DNA from: Clostridiales bacterium
Lineage (GTDB): Bacteria > Bacillota_A > Clostridia > Saccharofermentanales > Saccharofermentanaceae
Reading direction: 5' to 3'
DNA length: 22,059 nucleotides
Assembly (NCBI GenBank): GCA_017649745.1
Contig: JAGCGE010000169.1
Span: 1-22,059, forward strand
Shown: one piece after another, positions 21,706-22,059 of the stretch
Numbering within the stretch: the first letter of the stretch is position 1
Layout of the letters: the number at the start of each line of letters is the position of its first letter
Notes under the pieces: model-generated
The model's database searches: none
Told to the model about the DNA's origin: nothing
The model's input: the letters and a program-made list of their open reading frames with translations, nothing else
Translations under genes and position numbers: made by a program

Positions 21706-21787
21706 CCATCGTTCAAGCTTTAGCACCACGCATTATCTGCAGGTTGCTGTGCGATCATCGGGCTTGTCCCTCCCGCACTCTTTATGG
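21706..21787 (-). promoter_or_regulatory. SAM-I-type riboswitch aptamer lacking P4 (SAM-I/IV-like variant)
   Basis: The minus-strand RNA carries the S-box core in order: AAAGAG, GGAGGGAC, GCCCGATGA, CAGCAACC and GGTGCTAAA. Paired parts are: P1 CCAT (21784-21787) with ATGG (21706-21709); P2 GTGCG with CGCAC, holding the kink-turn and a GGG/CCC stem; P3 ACCTGCA with TGCGTGGT, one bulged U; and the pseudoknot CAAGC in the P2 loop with GCTTG after GCTAAA. The pseudoknot bases differ from the common SAM-I sequence yet remain complementary, which supports the call. The hairpin usually called P4 is absent, which recalls the SAM-I/IV variant. High SAM should favour the downstream terminator and switch the gene off. 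Confidence 0.85.
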
Positions 21788-21795
21788 TTGTCTTG

Positions 21796-21804
21796 ATTAT
21801 ATCA
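21796..21804 (-). promoter_or_regulatory. Extended -10 promoter of the SAM-riboswitch leader
   Basis: TGATATAAT on the minus strand. Transcription would start near 21789, directly before the aptamer P1 strand. Of the stretch 21623-22059 without a full gene, bases 21623-21804 are this leader, 21922-22020 are terminators, and I see nothing clear in 21805-21921. Confidence 0.6.
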
Positions 21805-21921
21805 CCTAAAACGAGATCATTCTATTCCCTCTTTTGCGTAATAGCCACCTTAATTAGAAAAATGCTAATACATCGTTTTTGATTGTAACATGCACTAATA
21901 TTTTAAGGGACCTATCAACAA

Positions 21922-21968
21922 AAAAACCTGCTAACAAAAATCAAGAGTTTGTTGGCAGGTTTTTCTTT
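21922..21968. terminator. Strong bidirectional terminator
   Basis: A 17-base stem (21922-21938 with 21948-21964, one G-U) reads AAAAACCTGCTAACAAA against TTTGTTGGCAGGTTTTT with a nine-base loop. It has T-runs on both strands, seven Ts on the minus strand. It most likely ends the - strand gene entering from the right edge. Confidence 0.82.
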
Positions 21969-21991
21969 GGTGCATTTTAGGCATGGCAAAC

Positions 21992-22020
21992 AGACCGGAA
22001 TCAAATCCGGTCTTTGTTTT
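21992..22020 (+). terminator. Second hairpin terminator
   Basis: AGACCGGA (21992-21999) pairs with TCCGGTCT (22006-22013) around a six-base loop, followed by TTTGTTTT on the plus strand. On the minus strand it lies just after the stop of the right-edge gene but lacks a good U-run there. Confidence 0.65.
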
Positions 22021-22032
22021 AGTCGAAAATAC

Positions 22033-22059
22033 TTATGCTGCTTGGTAAACCTCCATCAC
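22033..22059 (-). CDS. 3' end of a gene entering from the right edge
   Basis: On the minus strand the last bases read codons for VMEVYQAA and then TAA. The stop is followed within 130 bases by strong hairpins, which fits the end of a real gene. Eight codons are too few to name a product. Confidence 0.35.
   Translation of the reverse strand: MMEVYQAA

Noticed and set aside
21623..21709. Extended N-terminus of the MORN gene
   Set aside because: The added codons cover the terminator hairpin and part of the aptamer, and the ATG at 21622 has a strong ribosome site.
1..22059. CRISPR array, tRNA/rRNA genes, prophage or complete insertion sequence
   Set aside because: No regularly spaced identical repeats, no cloverleaf or rRNA-like sequence, and no transposase, integrase or phage structural product was seen. 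The only hint is an eight-codon gene end at the right edge, too short to call.

Overview
This window looks like a chromosomal accessory region of an anaerobic, low-to-moderate GC Gram-positive bacterium of the Clostridia, most likely a gut or rumen commensal. The reasons are: AGGAGG-type ribosome binding sites before almost every gene; many small lipoproteins; a secreted repeat protein ending in DUF4214 modules; C_GCAxxG_C_C, RidA and DUF4298 families; and two riboswitch types typical of Firmicutes (yjdF and a SAM-I-like element). I cannot name the species from sequence alone.

Layout. (1) Bases 1-2109, + strand: the 3' part of a large surface protein (tandem ~75-82-residue repeats, Thr/Pro-rich linker, two DUF4214 modules). 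(2) 2112-5688, - strand: an SPFH-domain protein with a zinc ribbon and a two-TM partner, then two unrecognised lipoproteins. (3) 5950-6993, + strand: an orphan iron-siderophore-type substrate-binding lipoprotein. (4) 7014-18256, - strand: a long run of small single-domain enzymes of the modification, detoxification or resistance kind. It holds a methyltransferase, a beta-lactamase-fold serine hydrolase, four GNAT acetyltransferases, a Nudix hydrolase, a DUF4298 protein, a PNPOx-like protein, a CPBP protease with a membrane-anchored XRE regulator, an AAC(3)-like acetyltransferase, a C_GCAxxG_C_C protein, an AIG1/Pr6Pr-like membrane protein, an alpha/beta hydrolase and a RidA protein. Short gaps and ATGA/GTGA overlaps divide it into several small operons. 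(5) 18283-18921: divergent promoters, with RidA on the left and on the right a yjdF riboswitch driving yjdF, closed by a terminator. (6) 18937-19959, - strand: two unrecognised cytoplasmic proteins. (7) 20170-21126, + strand: a lipoprotein with a strong terminator. (8) 21200-21804, - strand: a MORN-repeat protein gene whose leader carries a P4-less SAM-I-type aptamer followed by an intrinsic terminator. (9) 21922-22059: two strong hairpin terminators and the last codons of a gene that enters from the right.

How it fits together. Most - strand transcription units share an almost identical extended -10 promoter (TGATATAAT) with no recognisable -35, so they may be read at similar basal levels. 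The two points worth most attention are the SAM-responsive leader in front of a MORN protein instead of a methionine gene, and the azaaromatic-sensing yjdF unit placed head-to-head with a RidA-led five-gene operon. A third is the pairing of a membrane-tethered XRE regulator with a CPBP intramembrane protease.
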